Shown here one piece after another: positions 43,914 to 52,107 of a stretch of 64,000 bases of DNA (position 1 is its first letter; each line of letters opens with the position of its first letter). The notes below the pieces were generated by a model. The model ran no database searches and was not told the origin of the DNA. It saw nothing but the letters and a program-made list of their open reading frames with translations. This DNA comes from a virus, in the IMG/VR virus record IMGVR_UViG_3300036668_000173, positions 23,313 through 87,312 of that record; one strand, written 5' to 3'. Both the position numbers and the translations under genes were made by a program.

Positions 43914-44636
43914 ATGAAAACGACACCCACATTCAAAGCCACCCCTAAGGTTAGCCCAAATAGTAAGGTCAGGCTCGAATCTCTATCAAAATTCGAACCC
44001 ATATCAGACAAACAAAGAGATGTGGTCAAAGAGTACAAGAAGGGAAACAACCTTGTTCTTTCGGGTTCGGCGGGGACAGGGAAAACATTTCTGGCAATTT
44101 CTATGGCGCTCGAAGATGTCCTAGACAAAAACACAAACTATGATAAATTGATCATCATTAGGTCTATTGTACCGACTCGAGACATTGGCTTTTTGCCTGG
44201 GGATGAAGAGGAGAAGAAAGAAGTCTACACCGCCCCCTATCGCGCAATCATCCGAGAAATCTGCTCTAATGATTCTGGCGCATGGGCAAAACTAATTTCT
44301 ACCGAAGAACTACAATTCATGTCAACTTCGTTCATTCGTGGTATTACTATTTCAAATGCGGTAATTGTAGTAGACGAAGCACAGAACTGTAATTCGCACG
44401 AGTTAGATTCTATCATTACTCGTATGGGTAGAAATTGTAAAATTATATTTTCGGGTGATTACTATCAATCCGACTTCACAAAGGAAAATGAGAAGAAAGG
44501 TGTGTTACAATTCTTTGAGATTCTAAAACAACTGAATCGATTTAGTTACATCGAATTCACTTGGCGAGACATCATTCGTTCTGACATAGTCCGAGACTAT
44601 ATTATGTCAAAAGAAATGATGAAAATTAACTTTTAA
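43914..44636 (+). CDS. phoH: PhoH-like ATPase
   Basis: 240 residues. Walker A GSAGTGKTF, PGDEEEKKEVYTAPYR, VVDEAQN (Walker B), FSGDYYQSDF. Common in marine phages; an RNA helicase/ATPase fold of uncertain role. Ribosome site GAGG. Confidence 0.93.
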   Translation: MKTTPTFKATPKVSPNSKVRLESLSKFEPISDKQRDVVKEYKKGNNLVLSGSAGTGKTFLAISMALEDVLDKNTNYDKLIIIRSIVPTRDIGFLPGDEEEKKEVYTAPYRAIIREICSNDSGAWAKLISTEELQFMSTSFIRGITISNAVIVVDEAQNCNSHELDSIITRMGRNCKIIFSGDYYQSDFTKENEKKGVLQFFEILKQLNRFSYIEFTWRDIIRSDIVRDYIMSKEMMKINF

Positions 44637-44652
44637 CTTAACATAAAATATC

Positions 44653-44817
44653 ATGGCAAAATTCAAACGATTCGACCCACAAAACAAAAAAGCGCGTCAA
44701 GACAAATACTTTGGTGCATCCAAGGAAAAGAAGTCAGACAAGCTAACACATCATGCAATGACTGAAATTAAACGTCGACAACAAGAGGTCAACGAAAGCC
44801 TCTTGACTTTTAATTGA
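44653..44817 (+). CDS. Small basic protein (54 aa)
   Basis: MAKFKRFDPQNKKARQDKYF ... TEIKRRQQEV. Lys/Arg-rich; next start shares one base with its stop (TGATG). Unknown role. Confidence 0.6.
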   Translation: MAKFKRFDPQNKKARQDKYFGASKEKKSDKLTHHAMTEIKRRQQEVNESLLTFN

Positions 44818-44966
44818 TGACAGAGGCAAGTCAAAAATATCTGTGTGATAGAAATTTAGAGGTGTGTTGCGAATCTGCATGCACCAAAGAACACATAGTA
44901 TCTTACATAAAATACTTAGAAGATGAGGTCAAAAGTCTCAGAGAACTTCTGGGAGATCGTAATTGA
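44817..44966 (+). CDS. Small Cys-containing protein (49 aa)
   Basis: MTEASQKYLCDRNLEVCCES then ACTKEHIVSYIKYLEDEVKS: Cys-rich first half, helical second half. Overlapping start suggests coupling. Unknown role. Confidence 0.55.
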   Translation: MTEASQKYLCDRNLEVCCESACTKEHIVSYIKYLEDEVKSLRELLGDRN

Positions 44967-44974
44967 TATAAATA
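44967..44974 (+). promoter_or_regulatory. Late promoter TATAAATA
   Basis: Exact consensus overlapping the preceding stop region; predicted start about 44980, with AAAGGA then correctly placed for the ATG at 45006. Confidence 0.7.
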
Positions 44975-45005
44975 GAATAAAGTATATTCTAAAGGAACTA
45001 ACAAG

Positions 45006-45896
45006 ATGTTATCATTTTCCGATTACCTAATGACCGAAGAGAAAATTCCTCTTCGAGAAGATTATTTGTCTGAGCAACACGACATACTCCTAGAGAAACT
45101 AATTACTCTAGGTGGAAAGGCATACCCGAAGTACGGTAACATCGTCATCATGGCGGGTGGCGCAGGGTCGGGTAAGGGGTTCGTTAAGAACAAATTACTA
45201 GGTATGGAAGGATACAGTTTTGACGTAGACGAATTGAAAAAGTTGGCGGTGGCAACCCCAATGATTCAACAAAAAATTGCCAAAGAGTTAGGCGTCGATA
45301 TTAAGGCTTTGGGCGCAAACATGAGAGACTCTAAAAATGTTGCAAAGCTACACGAAATCATCAACGACTACCTAAAGTTAGATGAAAAACGTTTGGCAAC
45401 ACTTTACACCTCTATCCTTACTGCACCCGAGGATCGTAAACCAAATATAATTTTTGATGTAACCCTTAAGAGTTTTTCTAAACTAATGTCGATCACTCGT
45501 CAGGTAAAGAACTTAGGATATGATAATAAAAACATTCATATCGTATGGGTAGTTAATGATGTCGAGGTTGCTATGTCTCAAAATAAAAATCGGGATCGTT
45601 TAGTGGCTACGGACATCTTTATTACCACACATGAGGGCGCAAGTCAAACAATGAACTATATTGTTAGTCTAGGTAAAAAACTGACCGAGTACATGGATGG
45701 TGATATTGTCTTTGCCTTCAACAAAGCAAAGGTCGATTCTACTATTGCCAAGTCAGATTCTGGTGGCATGTATGTCAAGGATGCAAATTTCTTTTATGTC
45801 AAAAAGTCTGGACAACAAGTCATGAGCCCGTCGAACATTTCAAAAGACCTAATCGCAAAAATTAAATCTTATGTACCCAAAACAAGAACTTGGTAA
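45006..45896 (+). CDS. Zeta-toxin-like P-loop kinase with capsid-targeting-like leader
   Basis: 296 residues. Leader MLSFSDYLMTEEKIPLRED, then YLSEQ as a possible cleavage site. P-loop AGGAGSGKG at about residue 50, FDVDELKK, NIIFDVTLKS, VWVVNDVEVAMSQNKNR and RLVATD fit the zeta/AAA_33 kinase fold; zeta toxins phosphorylate UDP-sugars. Late promoter upstream. Likely carried in the head, with substrate unknown. Confidence 0.75.
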   Translation: MLSFSDYLMTEEKIPLREDYLSEQHDILLEKLITLGGKAYPKYGNIVIMAGGAGSGKGFVKNKLLGMEGYSFDVDELKKLAVATPMIQQKIAKELGVDIKALGANMRDSKNVAKLHEIINDYLKLDEKRLATLYTSILTAPEDRKPNIIFDVTLKSFSKLMSITRQVKNLGYDNKNIHIVWVVNDVEVAMSQNKNRDRLVATDIFITTHEGASQTMNYIVSLGKKLTEYMDGDIVFAFNKAKVDSTIAKSDSGGMYVKDANFFYVKKSGQQVMSPSNISKDLIAKIKSYVPKTRTW

Positions 45897-45958
45897 TTTT
45901 TGTGCACAAACATTAAAAGTAGTGTATACTTAATAATTCTCTTTATGATGGAAATCAA

Positions 45959-46315
45959 ATGAAAAGCAACCAAAGACGTAATAAAGAAACCATGTTAGGG
46001 GTTTATGAGTACTTGAATTTTATTAAACAGAACTATGCTGATTGGGCTAAGAGTAGAAATGAGGATCCAGAGATCTATGAAAGTATGGTTAAGGACTTTA
46101 ATTCTTCTTTGGCTACGTATCGAGCACCTCAAGTAGTTAGAATTATTTCACGTGGCGCGGTTCACTCTATGGTCGTAATGAAAGAAGCTAGTAAGGTAAA
46201 GCGAGGTGATATTGTTGCTCCAATAAATTCAACAACACCACACATGGGATTCTCACACGGAAATGTGTTAATCAACAAATACAACTCTAATATTACGTGG
46301 GCAGGTCTACAATGA
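45959..46315 (+). CDS. Hypothetical protein, first of the early accessory run
   Basis: 118 residues, LGVYEYLNFIKQNYADWAKS ... RIISRGAVHSMVVMKEASKV. Not recognised. TATACT (45925-45930) upstream is a likely -10. ATGA overlap with next gene. Confidence 0.65.
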   Translation: MKSNQRRNKETMLGVYEYLNFIKQNYADWAKSRNEDPEIYESMVKDFNSSLATYRAPQVVRIISRGAVHSMVVMKEASKVKRGDIVAPINSTTPHMGFSHGNVLINKYNSNITWAGLQ

Positions 46316-46830
46316 AAATAGATGTTAGCGATTATCGAGAATTAAGGGTTTCTACCTTTTCTCATAAATTTACAAGAGCTCCTAATTGGGTCTTTGTCGC
46401 ATCTCTAAAGATTGAGAGCGCATTAGATCATGTATACGGAACCTACTACTTTGTTATGGATTTTCTGGTTCCTAGACGTAAAGTCTCTGTTGTCGTAGAA
46501 GATCATGACGTATACAACACAACAGAAACCTTAGCGATTATTATTGTTCCTACTCTTATTAAGTCTCTCGAAAACTACGATAATTATCGTTCGGTTGATA
46601 ATGTAGATTTACCCGAGGAGTTACGCTCAAAGGGTCAACGTGTTACAGAATTTACATCAGATGGTTTAGAGAATCCTTTATTTAGAAAGCGTTGGGAATG
46701 GGTTATTTCTGAGATTACTTCGGCATTCTCTGCTTTCGATGATGACTCATTGAGTCGAGATAAACCAAATAGTCCTAGAGTTAAAAATGGTCTTCGATTA
46801 TTTTCAAAGTACTTTTCAAGAATGACCTAA
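46312..46830 (+). CDS. Conserved hypothetical phage protein
   Basis: 172 residues. C-terminal FRKRWEWVISEITSAFSAFD, SPRVKNGLRLFSKYF recurs in many myoviruses without assigned function. ATG 46312 preferred over GTG 46297. Confidence 0.7.
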   Translation: MKIDVSDYRELRVSTFSHKFTRAPNWVFVASLKIESALDHVYGTYYFVMDFLVPRRKVSVVVEDHDVYNTTETLAIIIVPTLIKSLENYDNYRSVDNVDLPEELRSKGQRVTEFTSDGLENPLFRKRWEWVISEITSAFSAFDDDSLSRDKPNSPRVKNGLRLFSKYFSRMT

Positions 46831-46839
46831 GGGGTTTGT

Positions 46840-47130
46840 ATGACAAAAGATGATTTTGTTTTTTACATTTCGGCTTATGCCTATGAATATGATATTAAGT
46901 ACACCCAAATAGATTTTGGGTATTTAGAACAAGATGAGAAATCAGTATTTCGTACTGTGGCTCAAAGAGTAGTTGATCATTTAGGAAAAACTCTCACATC
47001 CGAAGATATGGAAAATATGATAAACGGTGATGATTATAAACGTTTATATGATTTTGTAAAGGCTACCATCATACTCGTAAAAGTTTATGTCGAGACAAAA
47101 TTAAAACTTGTAAAAGAATGTGGAAACTAA
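46840..47130 (+). CDS. Hypothetical protein
   Basis: 96 residues, acidic, helical; AAGGGG before the ATG. MTKDDFVFYISAYAYEYDIK is not recognised. Confidence 0.6.
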   Translation: MTKDDFVFYISAYAYEYDIKYTQIDFGYLEQDEKSVFRTVAQRVVDHLGKTLTSEDMENMINGDDYKRLYDFVKATIILVKVYVETKLKLVKECGN

Positions 47131-47144
47131 CGGAGAATTAAATT

Positions 47145-47234
47145 ATGATTTTATTTAAGGCGATTTGGGTTTTACTTTCTATAGCCTTCGGGTTGACCTT
47201 TTTGGTTTTAATGTTGAACTTTATCACATCATGA
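47145..47234 (+). CDS. 29-aa single-helix membrane peptide
   Basis: MILFKAIWVLLSIAFGLTFL then VLMLNFITS: one transmembrane helix. GGAG well placed. ATGA overlap with the next gene supports translation. Confidence 0.55.
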   Translation: MILFKAIWVLLSIAFGLTFLVLMLNFITS

Positions 47235-47404
47235 AAAAGGGCTTAATCGACATTTTATCGGATTCTGAAGTAGAGTCCCAGAAGTTTATTGAGTCTTTGT
47301 CTGTTCAAGAAATTGACACCTATACCCTAAGAAAAGCTTTTGCGACAGGTTACCTTTATGCCAAACTACAAGATATTCCTGAATTGAAATCACTATACGA
47401 TTAA
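47231..47404 (+). CDS. Small hypothetical protein (57 aa)
   Basis: MKKGLIDILSDSEVESQKFI ... LRKAFATGYLYAKLQDIPEL. ATG 47231 chosen because it overlaps the preceding stop; the upstream part of the frame duplicates the membrane peptide region. Confidence 0.6.
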   Translation: MKKGLIDILSDSEVESQKFIESLSVQEIDTYTLRKAFATGYLYAKLQDIPELKSLYD

Positions 47405-47454
47405 ACAAAAGCGTGGTACAATTAGATTTAGTCAACATTAATAGGAGCATTAAG

Positions 47455-47619
47455 ATGGAAGATTATTATTATGACTTCGCCGCTCAAGAAGAATCTGAAC
47501 GCGATATGGAAAAATTCTTAGAGTGGAAATTGTCTGGTAAGGTTGGTGGTAGTATTCCTGTTCTATCTGCCTCTACAAAAGAAGCCTTAGACGCTATGAA
47601 CGCACCACCAAGTCCTTAA
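47455..47619 (+). CDS. Small acidic protein (54 aa)
   Basis: MEDYYYDFAAQEESERDMEK with LSASTKEALDAMNA. Start fixed by TAGGAG. TACAAT at about 47417 may be a -10. Unknown role. Confidence 0.6.
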   Translation: MEDYYYDFAAQEESERDMEKFLEWKLSGKVGGSIPVLSASTKEALDAMNAPPSP

Positions 47620-47634
47620 TTTTGAATCACTAAT

Positions 47635-47668
47635 AAAGACCCCAATCTAACACGTTGGGGTCTTTTTT
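47635..47668 (+). terminator. Intrinsic terminator
   Basis: GACCCCAA (47638-47645) pairs with TTGGGGTC (47655-47662), extended by AAA/TTT, then TTTTTT. TATAAT follows at 47673-47678, restarting transcription. Confidence 0.9.
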
Positions 47669-47715
47669 CGTGTATAATATATATGTAGTATGTTGATGTG
47701 GTTGTCGGAGAAATT

Positions 47716-48207
47716 ATGGTTTATTATTTTGATATGGATGGTGTTCTTGCTGATTGGGTAGGTGGTTTTGAATCTATGTTCCCTAAGGTTAGTTATGCGG
47801 ATTTTGGTTCTTTACCTGATATACACCGTGATGATTTTCGCTCTTGGATTGATAGCGATCCTAATTTTTATGCTGACTTGGTACCATTTGATCATGTCTT
47901 AGATGTAGTTCGTAAATTGGTCAGTGATGGTCATCGGGTCGAGATTCTTTCTTCGGTCGGTGAAGAGTTTCCTGATCTAATCATTGCAAAAAAACTAGAT
48001 TGGGTTGCTCGTCACTTGGGTTCGGATATGGTTTGTAACTTTGTAAATAAGAGCAGTGAGAAGGCTCGATATGCTCATCCTGATGCAATACTGTTCGATG
48101 ATCGAGTTAAGAGTATTGATCCATTCTCTAAGGCTGGTGGAATTGGTGTCTTGTATGATGGTCGTAGCGACGTAGATCTTAGTAGTGTAATCGACTCGAT
48201 TTTGTGA
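47716..48207 (+). CDS. 5'(3')-deoxyribonucleotidase-like HAD phosphatase
   Basis: 163 residues. FDMDGVLADW (HAD motif I), VEILSSVGE (motif II), AILFDDRVKSIDPFSKAGG (motif IV). Likely dephosphorylates nucleotides or similar small substrates. ATG 47716 after CGGAG. Confidence 0.8.
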   Translation: MVYYFDMDGVLADWVGGFESMFPKVSYADFGSLPDIHRDDFRSWIDSDPNFYADLVPFDHVLDVVRKLVSDGHRVEILSSVGEEFPDLIIAKKLDWVARHLGSDMVCNFVNKSSEKARYAHPDAILFDDRVKSIDPFSKAGGIGVLYDGRSDVDLSSVIDSIL

Positions 48208-48232
48208 TATAATAAATCATAGGAGACAGGAA

Positions 48233-48484
48233 ATGAGCAAAATTACCAAAACACACAAAGTAGCCAAGGCAATTCGAGTCGGACAAAACATCATTTTCAA
48301 TGAGAAATTAGCCGATGGTCGTAGGTCTCTGAAAGTATATGGCTGGAAAACCAAAGAGTACGACTTGGCTAAACGTCTTCTTGAGTCTATGGGTTGTGAT
48401 GTTAAGATGGTAAAAAGTAGAAAGTTCGACCCACATGCATGTCGAGTTGTCAACAACATTCGCTTGTATGTGTCCGAGAATTAA
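48233..48484 (+). CDS. Small basic hypothetical protein
   Basis: 83 residues: KAIRVGQNIIFNEKLADGRR, LKVYGWKTKEYDLAKRLLES. Good AGGAGACAGG ribosome site. Not recognised. Confidence 0.65.
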   Translation: MSKITKTHKVAKAIRVGQNIIFNEKLADGRRSLKVYGWKTKEYDLAKRLLESMGCDVKMVKSRKFDPHACRVVNNIRLYVSEN

Positions 48485-48501
48485 AATGGAGGATTAAAGT
48501 T

Positions 48502-49806
48502 GTGGGTTATTATCTAGATTTAGCGCAAGGGGCATACGAACAGTATGCCCATTTTACACAGTCAAACCAGTTCCTAGGAGCCGCGGTAGCGGCTTTTGTC
48601 TTAGGCATCGTGGGTTACCTTGCCCGAGATGTTCCTAGGAGCATATACGCATGGGTGAAGCGTCAGGTGACCGTTAGTTTCGAGTTGCCCTTTGATGGAC
48701 AATGGCAGAACCAACAAATGTTCACTCAGTTAACGAATTGGTTTCATACCCATTCTAATGACTGGTTTTCTCGTTCCTTTTCCATTACTCAGTTCGAAGA
48801 AGACGATAGAATGTTTTTTGAAACAGGTAGCGAATCGGACGTATCCCACAAAATCATTTCGGGATCTGGTACCCATTGGGTTAGGTATGAAGGAAAATTT
48901 TACTGGTACTCTATTGAAATAGAGAAGGTTGGTTCTTCTTCGGCTAGTAACATTACCAAAAAGTCTTTGTCTGTCAAGACCTTAGGTATATCCACAAAAA
49001 AGCTACAAGCCCTCATCAAGATGATCGTTGGTGAAATTTCTCTAAAAGAATTTAAGCTGTACAGGTACCGTAATAATTATTGGGAAAGTACCTATGCATT
49101 CCCAAGACCTTTGGAATCGGTTATCACGAACCATACGATAAAGGAAGACGTAGTAGGGCATATCCAAAAGTTTATGGACTCTAGAAGTCGTTATATAGAG
49201 CTTGGTATAAATTATAAGTTATCCTTTCTCTTCTCTGGCGACCCTGGGACTGGAAAAACCAGCCTCGTGAAAGCCATTGCCTCTCACTATTGTATGAATC
49301 TATGTGTTCTGAACGTATCGGGTAGAGACGACGACGCCATTCAAAGTGCAATAGATAATATACCCAAAAGAGCTATTTTATTACTCGAAGACATTGATTG
49401 TGCCTCTGATTCGTTTTTGAGTCGAGAAGATAAGGAAGGAACCGTAAAGGAATCTAAAGAGACCACAGCGTTAAAGCCAAGGTCATCTACCTTATCAGGT
49501 ATTTTAAATTTGTTGGATGGCGTGAATACTCCTGACTCTTTAATCATAATGATGACGACAAACTATCCTGATAGGATCGACTCGGCAATTTTACGTAAAG
49601 GTCGTACTGATCATCATGTGGTATTAACGTCTTTGGATGATAAATCTATTCGAAAGTATGCTAGTCATGCATATGGTGGGAAGAGAATAGGGTACGATGG
49701 GAATTTGAAAGATATTAAGGGTTGTGATTTACAAGGTTTGATTTTTGAAAATGAAAACATTAAAGACTTTGAGTTAGCACTAATAGAAGCTCAAAAACTT
49801 AACTAG
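48502..49806 (+). CDS. BCS1-like membrane-anchored AAA ATPase
   Basis: 434 residues from GTG 48502, chosen for GGAGG upstream. N-terminal membrane helix (FLGAAVAAFVLGIVGYLA), BCS1_N-like beta region, AAA domain with GDPGTGKTS, LLLEDIDCAS and MMTTNYPDRIDSAIL, ending RKGRTDHHV. Mitochondrial BCS1 moves folded proteins across a membrane; phage and bacterial forms are poorly known and some sit in defence loci. Confidence 0.85.
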   Translation: MGYYLDLAQGAYEQYAHFTQSNQFLGAAVAAFVLGIVGYLARDVPRSIYAWVKRQVTVSFELPFDGQWQNQQMFTQLTNWFHTHSNDWFSRSFSITQFEEDDRMFFETGSESDVSHKIISGSGTHWVRYEGKFYWYSIEIEKVGSSSASNITKKSLSVKTLGISTKKLQALIKMIVGEISLKEFKLYRYRNNYWESTYAFPRPLESVITNHTIKEDVVGHIQKFMDSRSRYIELGINYKLSFLFSGDPGTGKTSLVKAIASHYCMNLCVLNVSGRDDDAIQSAIDNIPKRAILLLEDIDCASDSFLSREDKEGTVKESKETTALKPRSSTLSGILNLLDGVNTPDSLIIMMTTNYPDRIDSAILRKGRTDHHVVLTSLDDKSIRKYASHAYGGKRIGYDGNLKDIKGCDLQGLIFENENIKDFELALIEAQKLN

Positions 49807-49829
49807 AATATATACGATGGAGAACTGTT

Positions 49830-50855
49830 ATGCGTAAACTTGCAAGTATTAGAACAATTGAAGCCATTCTTCCAATTGAAGGGGCAGACGCCATTGAGGT
49901 GGCTAAGATCGGTGGCTGGAAAGTTGTCACCCAGAAAGGCATTTATAAAGAAGGCGACGTAGCAATTTTTTGTGAGATCGATTCTTGGATTCCTCATGAA
50001 CTTGCCCCATTTTTATCAAAGGGTAAAGAGCCCCGTGAATTCAATGGCGTAAAAGGCGAACGTCTGCGTACCATTAGATTACGTGGTCAATTATCTCAGG
50101 GTCTTTTGTTATCGTTGTCGTCCCTTGAAAATATTTTGTCAGAAACATGGGAAGATGGTACTGATGTTACCGAGTTTTTAGGTATTCAGAAATGGGAAAT
50201 GCCAGTCAATGCCCAACTTCAAGGCGAGGCAAAAGGAAACTTTCCTTCTCAAATTCCCAAGACAGACTCTGAGAGAGTACAGAATTTATCAGCCTCGCTC
50301 ATTACAGGTTTATACAAGAATAAAGAACGTTTTGAAGTTACTGAAAAGTTAGAAGGTTCGTCAATGACCTGTTATTTACTTGATGGCGTATTTGGTGTAT
50401 GTTCGCGTAATATAGACTTGAAAGAAACAGAAGGTAATACGTTTTGGAAAGTTGCACGTCGTGAAAAGATTGAAGAAAAAATGCGAGTTGAGTTTGAACA
50501 CTTCGAAGGTGTTGCTATTCAAGGGGAATTAATCGGGCCTGGGATTCAAGGCAATTATTATAACTTACCTGATCACGAGTTCTATGTTTTTGATATTTTT
50601 GACTGTGACGAACAAGAATATTTAAAATCTTCTGAAAGAGAATGTATTATAGAAGCCATTGATTTAAAGCACGTACCTGTTATAAAACATAGTTTTGCTT
50701 TGCCATTTCCATCGGTAGATCATTTATTAGAGATGGCAGAAGGCTCCTCTGAATTAAATGATAAGATTACTCGAGAAGGCATTGTTTTTAAATTAGTCAA
50801 TGGGTCATTTAGTTTCAAGGCTGTATCTAACAAATATTTAATGGGTGAAAAGTAA
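49830..50855 (+). CDS. Rnl5/DraRnl-like RNA ligase with N-terminal OB fold
   Basis: 341 residues. N-terminal OB part (IEGADAIEVAKIGGWKVVTQ, EGDVAIFCEIDSWIP), then ligase motifs: EKLEGSS (nucleotidyl Lys), EFYVFDIFD, REGIVFK and KAVSNKYL. Seals RNA nicks; with the kinase at 52108 it could repair host-cleaved tRNA. Confidence 0.85.
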   Translation: MRKLASIRTIEAILPIEGADAIEVAKIGGWKVVTQKGIYKEGDVAIFCEIDSWIPHELAPFLSKGKEPREFNGVKGERLRTIRLRGQLSQGLLLSLSSLENILSETWEDGTDVTEFLGIQKWEMPVNAQLQGEAKGNFPSQIPKTDSERVQNLSASLITGLYKNKERFEVTEKLEGSSMTCYLLDGVFGVCSRNIDLKETEGNTFWKVARREKIEEKMRVEFEHFEGVAIQGELIGPGIQGNYYNLPDHEFYVFDIFDCDEQEYLKSSERECIIEAIDLKHVPVIKHSFALPFPSVDHLLEMAEGSSELNDKITREGIVFKLVNGSFSFKAVSNKYLMGEK

Positions 50856-51163
50856 TGACTAAAAAAGAAACTTTATTCAGGCTCTTGTATCAGTCAAAGC
50901 TAGACCGAGAAATATACTCGGATTCAATACCTTCTGATTTATCTGATGTGTTCTTAAATGGGTATACAGATTCCCTTCATAAGGATTACTCTGAATTACT
51001 CAACGCATTCTTTGGTCCTCATACACAATCTATAGAATGGTTTCTTTATGAATGGGAGCCTGGATACGAAGTAGGAATTGGTGGTGGTGTTGTTACTAAG
51101 ATACATAACATTGATGAGTATGTATCTTTTCTTAACACATTTGAAAACTTTGGAGTTGAATAA
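50855..51163 (+). CDS. Duplicated small protein A, copy 1
   Basis: 102 residues. About 80% identical to 53436-53741 by eye (shared TQSIEWFLYEW, KIHNIDEYVSFL, TFENFGVE). Acidic, aromatic-rich. TAATG overlap with the ligase. Unknown role. Confidence 0.75.
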   Translation: MTKKETLFRLLYQSKLDREIYSDSIPSDLSDVFLNGYTDSLHKDYSELLNAFFGPHTQSIEWFLYEWEPGYEVGIGGGVVTKIHNIDEYVSFLNTFENFGVE

Positions 51164-51169
51164 ACTTAC

Positions 51170-51724
51170 ATGGATGAACAAAAGTACAGAGCGTTGGTTT
51201 GTGGTGGAAGAGAGTATTCCAATCAAGCTAAGATGTTTAGACTCTTAGATGTACTCAAAGAGTGTGAGCCAAACTTATTAATCATTCATGGGGGAGCAAA
51301 GGGTGCCGACTCATTGGGTGGTCAGTGGGCGTTAGATCGTGGCGTAGAGGTTCTTGTATTCCCTGCGGATTGGGATCAATACGGAAGAGGGGCAGGGTTT
51401 ATACGAAATGCACAAATGTTAAAAGAAGGGAAGCCCAATTTAGTTGTTGCCTTTTCTGGTGGAAGAGGGACAGAACATATGATTCAGTCCTCGGAGAAGG
51501 CAGGTGTAGAAGTAGTTGTTGTTCGAGAAATAAATTATCAACCTGTTGAAATAAAACTATGGTGTGATGAGGTACTTGAAAAATGCTTTGGATTGCCAAA
51601 GGCTGAAGCATGGTGGGACTCGAATAACAAGGCATTCAACAACCGACCACCGATCGAGGCTTTTAAAAAGGATCTAGAGGGTGTAGTGACGTATCTACAG
51701 AAACACATTGGTGGGTTGTGGTAA
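51170..51724 (+). CDS. SLOG (DUF2493) domain fused to an Xre/MbcA/ParS-like tail
   Basis: 184 residues. N part: VCGGREYSNQAKMFRLLD, IHGGAKGADSLGGQWA, VFPADWDQYGRGAGFIRN, the DUF2493 SLOG fold for small nucleotide-like ligands. C part (about 130-184): DEVLEKCFGLPKAEAWWDSN, NNRPPIEAF, VVTYLQKHI resembles the toxin-binding C domain of Xre/MbcA/ParS antitoxins. Such a fusion is unusual. Confidence 0.7.
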   Translation: MDEQKYRALVCGGREYSNQAKMFRLLDVLKECEPNLLIIHGGAKGADSLGGQWALDRGVEVLVFPADWDQYGRGAGFIRNAQMLKEGKPNLVVAFSGGRGTEHMIQSSEKAGVEVVVVREINYQPVEIKLWCDEVLEKCFGLPKAEAWWDSNNKAFNNRPPIEAFKKDLEGVVTYLQKHIGGLW

Positions 51725-51778
51725 TAAAACGGTTGGTGTATAATTGGTGTATGTCCTAATTTTTTATTGGAAACCATT

Positions 51779-52084
51779 ATGTCCTTTGCTCCTGATAATG
51801 TCTGCTTTGTCACTGGTGACAGTTCGATACTTGGATCGTTTCATGAAGTAGAATTTGGAAATTTCTTTGAGTTCTCTAAGAACAAAGATGAAGGAATTCC
51901 TCACTTAAGTGAGTATCCTCATAGAGTTTGGGTTACTACTCCTCGTGAAGGAATCGATCACGGATTTCGCTATGCGATCGTGAAAAAGACAGTCGCCTAC
52001 ATTGTAGTAGACGAAGACGATTACGGTGTTCCAGTTGTAGAGAAATGGAAATTGAAAAATAAGAATGATTATATTGCACCATAA
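51779..52084 (+). CDS. Duplicated small protein B, copy 1
   Basis: 101 residues, nearly identical to 54424-54729. FVTGDSSILGSF, GFRYAIVKKTVAYIVVDED, EKWKLKNKNDYIAP. Beta-rich. TTGTGG, 16 nt, TATAAT (51739-51744) upstream. Unknown role. Confidence 0.75.
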   Translation: MSFAPDNVCFVTGDSSILGSFHEVEFGNFFEFSKNKDEGIPHLSEYPHRVWVTTPREGIDHGFRYAIVKKTVAYIVVDEDDYGVPVVEKWKLKNKNDYIAP

Positions 52085-52107
52085 TCATTTTAACTTTGAG
52101 GAGATGT

